From the NCBI GenBank assembly GCA_017626135.1, contig JAGAJI010000059.1, forward strand, positions 1-37,705: 37,705 nucleotides of DNA, written 5' to 3'. How positions within the stretch are numbered: the stretch's first letter is position 1; each line of letters opens with the position of its first letter. A program made the position numbers and the translations under genes. The notes below the pieces were generated by a model. It saw only the letters and a program-made list of their open reading frames with translations, ran no database searches and was not told the origin of the DNA. Source of the stretch: Clostridia bacterium. Lineage in GTDB: Bacteria; Bacillota; Clostridia; Christensenellales; Borkfalkiaceae. Positions 34,486-37,705 of this stretch are shown piece by piece.

Positions 34486-34543
34486 AAGGCAAAGGCGTCT
34501 TGGAAAATGATAAGTTTTCTTAGGGACGCTTTCGCCTTTTTTT
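34486..34543 (+). promoter_or_regulatory. ANTAR-type antiterminator/terminator leader of guaA
   Basis: AAGGC[AAAGGC]GTCTT (34486-34501) is a 5-bp stem with an A1/G4 hexaloop, nearly identical to the glnN leaders. The same bases pair with GGGACGCTTTCGCCTT to form a long terminator (one A-C mismatch, GAAAA/TTTTC at the tip) followed by seven T. AAAGGAG of guaA is just downstream. Confidence 0.83.
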
Positions 34544-34560
34544 CATGTAAAGGAGTTTTT

Positions 34561-36093
34561 ATGGAAAAAATTCTCGTTTTGGATTTCGGAGGTCAATACA
34601 ATCAGTTGATCGCGCGCCGCGTTCGTGCGATGCAGGTGTACGCGGAGATCAAACCCTATCATAAGACGACTTTGTCGGAGATACGTAGCGAAGGGTATAA
34701 AGGAATTATTTTCACGGGCGGACCGAACAGCGTATACGCAGAAAACGCGCCCCGTTGCGACGGGGACATTTTAACGCTCGGTATTCCCGTGCTCGGGATT
34801 TGCTACGGCGCGCAGCTCATCGCCTATCTGGCGGGCGGAGAAGTCCGCGCGGCGGAGAACGGCAGCGAGTATGGGAAAACGGTCGTATACAGCGAAGAAA
34901 ACCGCTTATTTCAGGACGTGCCTGCCGTGAGTGAGTGCTTTATGAGCCACACCGACTATATCGCGACGTTGCCGAAAGGGTTCACAACCATCGCGCACAC
35001 CGACAAGTGTCCGTGCGCGGCAATGTGCGACGAGAGCCGCAAACTCTACGCCGTGCAGTTCCACCCCGAAGTGACCCACACCGTCTACGGGAACCAAATT
35101 TTGCATAACTTCCTCTTCTCCGTCTGCGGTTGCGCAGGGGACTGGAAAATGGAGGATTTCATCGAACGGACGATTGAGAAATACCGCAAAGAGCTCGCAG
35201 GGAAGAAGGTGTTGCTTGCGTTGTCGGGGGGCGTGGACTCCTCGGTGGCAGCGGTGCTGTTGCACCGTGCAATCGGGAAAAACCTCACCTGCGTGTTCGT
35301 CGATCACGGGCTTTTGCGCAAGGACGAAGGGGACTTCGTCGAGCATACCTTCGGGGAGAAATTCGGCGTGCATCTCCTTCGCATCAACGCCGAGGAACGG
35401 TTCTTGGGCAAACTCAAAGGGGTGACCGAGCCCGAGAAAAAGAGAAAGATCATCGGCGAGGAGTTCATTCGGGTATTCGAGGACGAAGCGAAGAATATCG
35501 GCAAGGTGGAGTGTCTTGCGCAGGGCACGATTTATCCCGACGTCATCGAGAGCGGCAAGGGGGACTCCGCCGTCATCAAGAGCCACCACAACGTGGGCGG
35601 ACTGCCGAGCGTCATGTCCTTTGAAAGCATCGTCGAGCCCCTGCGCGACCTGTTCAAGGACGAGGTGCGCGAGGTGGGCGAGAAACTCGGCATTCCCCAC
35701 GCGCTCGTCTGGCGTCAGCCCTTCCCCGGCCCCGGGCTCGCCGTGCGGATCATCGGGGAGATTACCAAGGAAAAATTAGACCTGCTCCGAACGGCGGACG
35801 CCATCTTCCGCGAGGAAATGGAGCGGGCAGGTATGGAACGAGAGGCGAAACAGTACTTTGCCGTGCTCACTTCCGTACGCTCCGTCGGGGTGAAAGGGGA
35901 TAGCCGTACCTACGGCTACACGATTGCCCTGCGCTCGGTGACGACGGACGACTTCATGACGGCAGAATGGACGAGAGTGCCTTTTGAAGTGCTGGAAAGG
36001 GCGAGCAGCCGTATCACGGGCGAGATCGCCGAGGTGACGAGAGTCGTGTACGATATCACCTCCAAACCCCCTGCAACGGTGGAGTGGGAGTAA
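34561..36093 (+). CDS. guaA: GMP synthase (glutamine-hydrolysing)
   Basis: The protein is 510 residues. It converts XMP to GMP using ATP and the amide of glutamine, the last step of guanine nucleotide synthesis. The class I GATase has C81 in GICYGAQ and the HPE motif in [10 protein letters not shown]. The ATP pyrophosphatase loop is LSGGVDSS (221-228). The dimerisation domain ends with [18 protein letters not shown]. The start is ATG 34561, after AAAGGAG; the frame also reads back through the leader to 34507, which is not coding. Its promoter is followed by the same ANTAR-type attenuator as glnN, which is unusual for a purine gene. Confidence 0.97.
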   Translation: MEKILVLDFGGQYNQLIARRVRAMQVYAEIKPYHKTTLSEIRSEGYKGIIFTGGPNSVYAENAPRCDGDILTLGIPVLGICYGAQLIAYLAGGEVRAAENGSEYGKTVVYSEENRLFQDVPAVSECFMSHTDYIATLPKGFTTIAHTDKCPCAAMCDESRKLYAVQFHPEVTHTVYGNQILHNFLFSVCGCAGDWKMEDFIERTIEKYRKELAGKKVLLALSGGVDSSVAAVLLHRAIGKNLTCVFVDHGLLRKDEGDFVEHTFGEKFGVHLLRINAEERFLGKLKGVTEPEKKRKIIGEEFIRVFEDEAKNIGKVECLAQGTIYPDVIESGKGDSAVIKSHHNVGGLPSVMSFESIVEPLRDLFKDEVREVGEKLGIPHALVWRQPFPGPGLAVRIIGEITKEKLDLLRTADAIFREEMERAGMEREAKQYFAVLTSVRSVGVKGDSRTYGYTIALRSVTTDDFMTAEWTRVPFEVLERASSRITGEIAEVTRVVYDITSKPPATVEWE

Positions 36094-36125
36094 GAGGAAG
36101 GACGCGGCAACGAAAGGAAGAGTAG

Positions 36126-37271
<1,146 letters not shown>

Positions 37272-37296
37272 ATAGTATCTTATTTTAATTCTGTTG

Positions 37297-37304
37297 CAAA
37301 TATA
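37297..37304 (-). promoter_or_regulatory. Bacteroidetes-type -7 promoter element
   Basis: The minus strand reads TATATTTG, a match to the TAnnTTTG -7 element used by Bacteroidetes sigma factors, about 25 bases before the start at 37271. No clear TTTG -33 element accompanies it. Confidence 0.45.
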
Positions 37305-37353
37305 TAATAAAATTATAGGATAACTTCTTTCTATTAGAACAATAAATGGAAAA

Positions 37354-37705
37354 TTAACAATTAACAAAATAAGGTATAAAAATTATTATACCGACAATGG
37401 CAGCAATAATAGCGCAGATCAATACTGCACCAGCAGCTACATCCTTAACATTCCCTGCAATAGGATGATAATCGGGAGATACTAAATCAACTAAGCGTTC
37501 GATAGCCGTATTGAATGCTTCAGCCGACAAAACCAATCCGAAACATAGTAAAACAATGCACCATTCTGTCGTATTGATTTGAAAATAAAATCCGGCACAA
37601 CAAACAACAACAATAGCCATACAATGAATCCATGCATTATGTTCTTTTTTCAGGAAACTTACTAAACCTTGGAATGCATAGACAAAACTATGGATTCTTT
37701 TTCTC
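37354..37705 (-). CDS. dgkA: Diacylglycerol/undecaprenol kinase, 5'-partial
   Basis: The frame is open from the right edge: RKRIHSFVYAFQGLVSFLKK, EHNAWIHCMAIVVVCCAGFYFQI and then LSAEAFNTAIERLVDLVSPDYHPIAGNVKDVAAGAVLI (in parts). The ExxNTAIE motif and the D-x-A-A-G-A-V segment are DgkA signatures. It is a small membrane kinase with three helices that phosphorylates diacylglycerol or undecaprenol. Only the N-terminus is cut by the edge; an ATG at 37620 is internal. Codon use is AT-rich, unlike the genes left of 37160, and the wording of the N-terminus is typical of Bacteroidetes. Confidence 0.88.
   Translation of the reverse strand, partial: RKRIHSFVYAFQGLVSFLKKEHNAWIHCMAIVVVCCAGFYFQINTTEWCIVLLCFGLVLSAEAFNTAIERLVDLVSPDYHPIAGNVKDVAAGAVLICAIIAAIVGIIIFIPYFVNC

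Overview
The window looks like part of an uncultured Firmicutes (Clostridia-type) gut genome. Reasons are the TTGACA-17-TATAAT promoters, strong Shine-Dalgarno sites, a bacterial V-type ATPase operon, PPDK, a split archaeal-type glutamate synthase and an ANTAR regulator beside glnA. About the last 540 bases do not belong to it: near 37162-37169 pyrG breaks in mid-gene and runs into AT-rich sequence with Bacteroidetes-like genes (a probable DUF1573 start, a DgkA fragment, a TAnnTTTG promoter element). This is most likely an assembly chimera.

Layout. 1-4550 is accessory: an AT-rich orphan gene, an orphan promoter, a tandemly duplicated unit made of a small-hairpin array plus an S23/IVS-type four-helix-bundle gene (second copy decayed), a SWIM zinc-finger gene and the 3' end of a beta-helix protein. 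4557-11215 is mostly housekeeping: GDPD-family phosphodiesterase, a second hairpin array, PHP phosphoesterase, ppdK, PrxQ-type peroxiredoxin, GNAT acetyltransferase. 11498-20083 is a complete V-ATPase operon (G/H-I-K-E-C-F-A-B-D) whose rotor subunit has the Na+-binding residues. A lipoprotein and an Hsp20 follow, convergent on a shared terminator.

21519-37168 is a nitrogen and glutamine region. On the minus strand one operon encodes glutamate synthase in three pieces (GATase, FMN core, GXGXG) with a polyferredoxin and an FAD oxidoreductase, then glnA, then an ANTAR regulator (NitR-like). Divergent from it on the plus strand are glnN (type III glutamine synthetase), amt fused to a PII domain, asnB, guaA and pyrG. 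The glt operon, glnN (twice, in tandem) and guaA each have a sigma-A promoter followed by a short leader in which a small stem with a six-base loop (A at position 1, G at 4) competes with an intrinsic terminator. This is the arrangement expected of ANTAR antitermination. It makes the cluster a probable self-contained regulon in which the regulator at the end of the glt operon controls glutamine synthesis, glutamate synthesis, its own expression and a glutamine-consuming nucleotide enzyme.

The two observations I consider most novel are this ANTAR leader set, including guaA and the tandem glnN attenuators, and the hairpin-array/S23 unit at 1502-2540. No tRNA, rRNA, CRISPR array or complete insertion sequence was seen.
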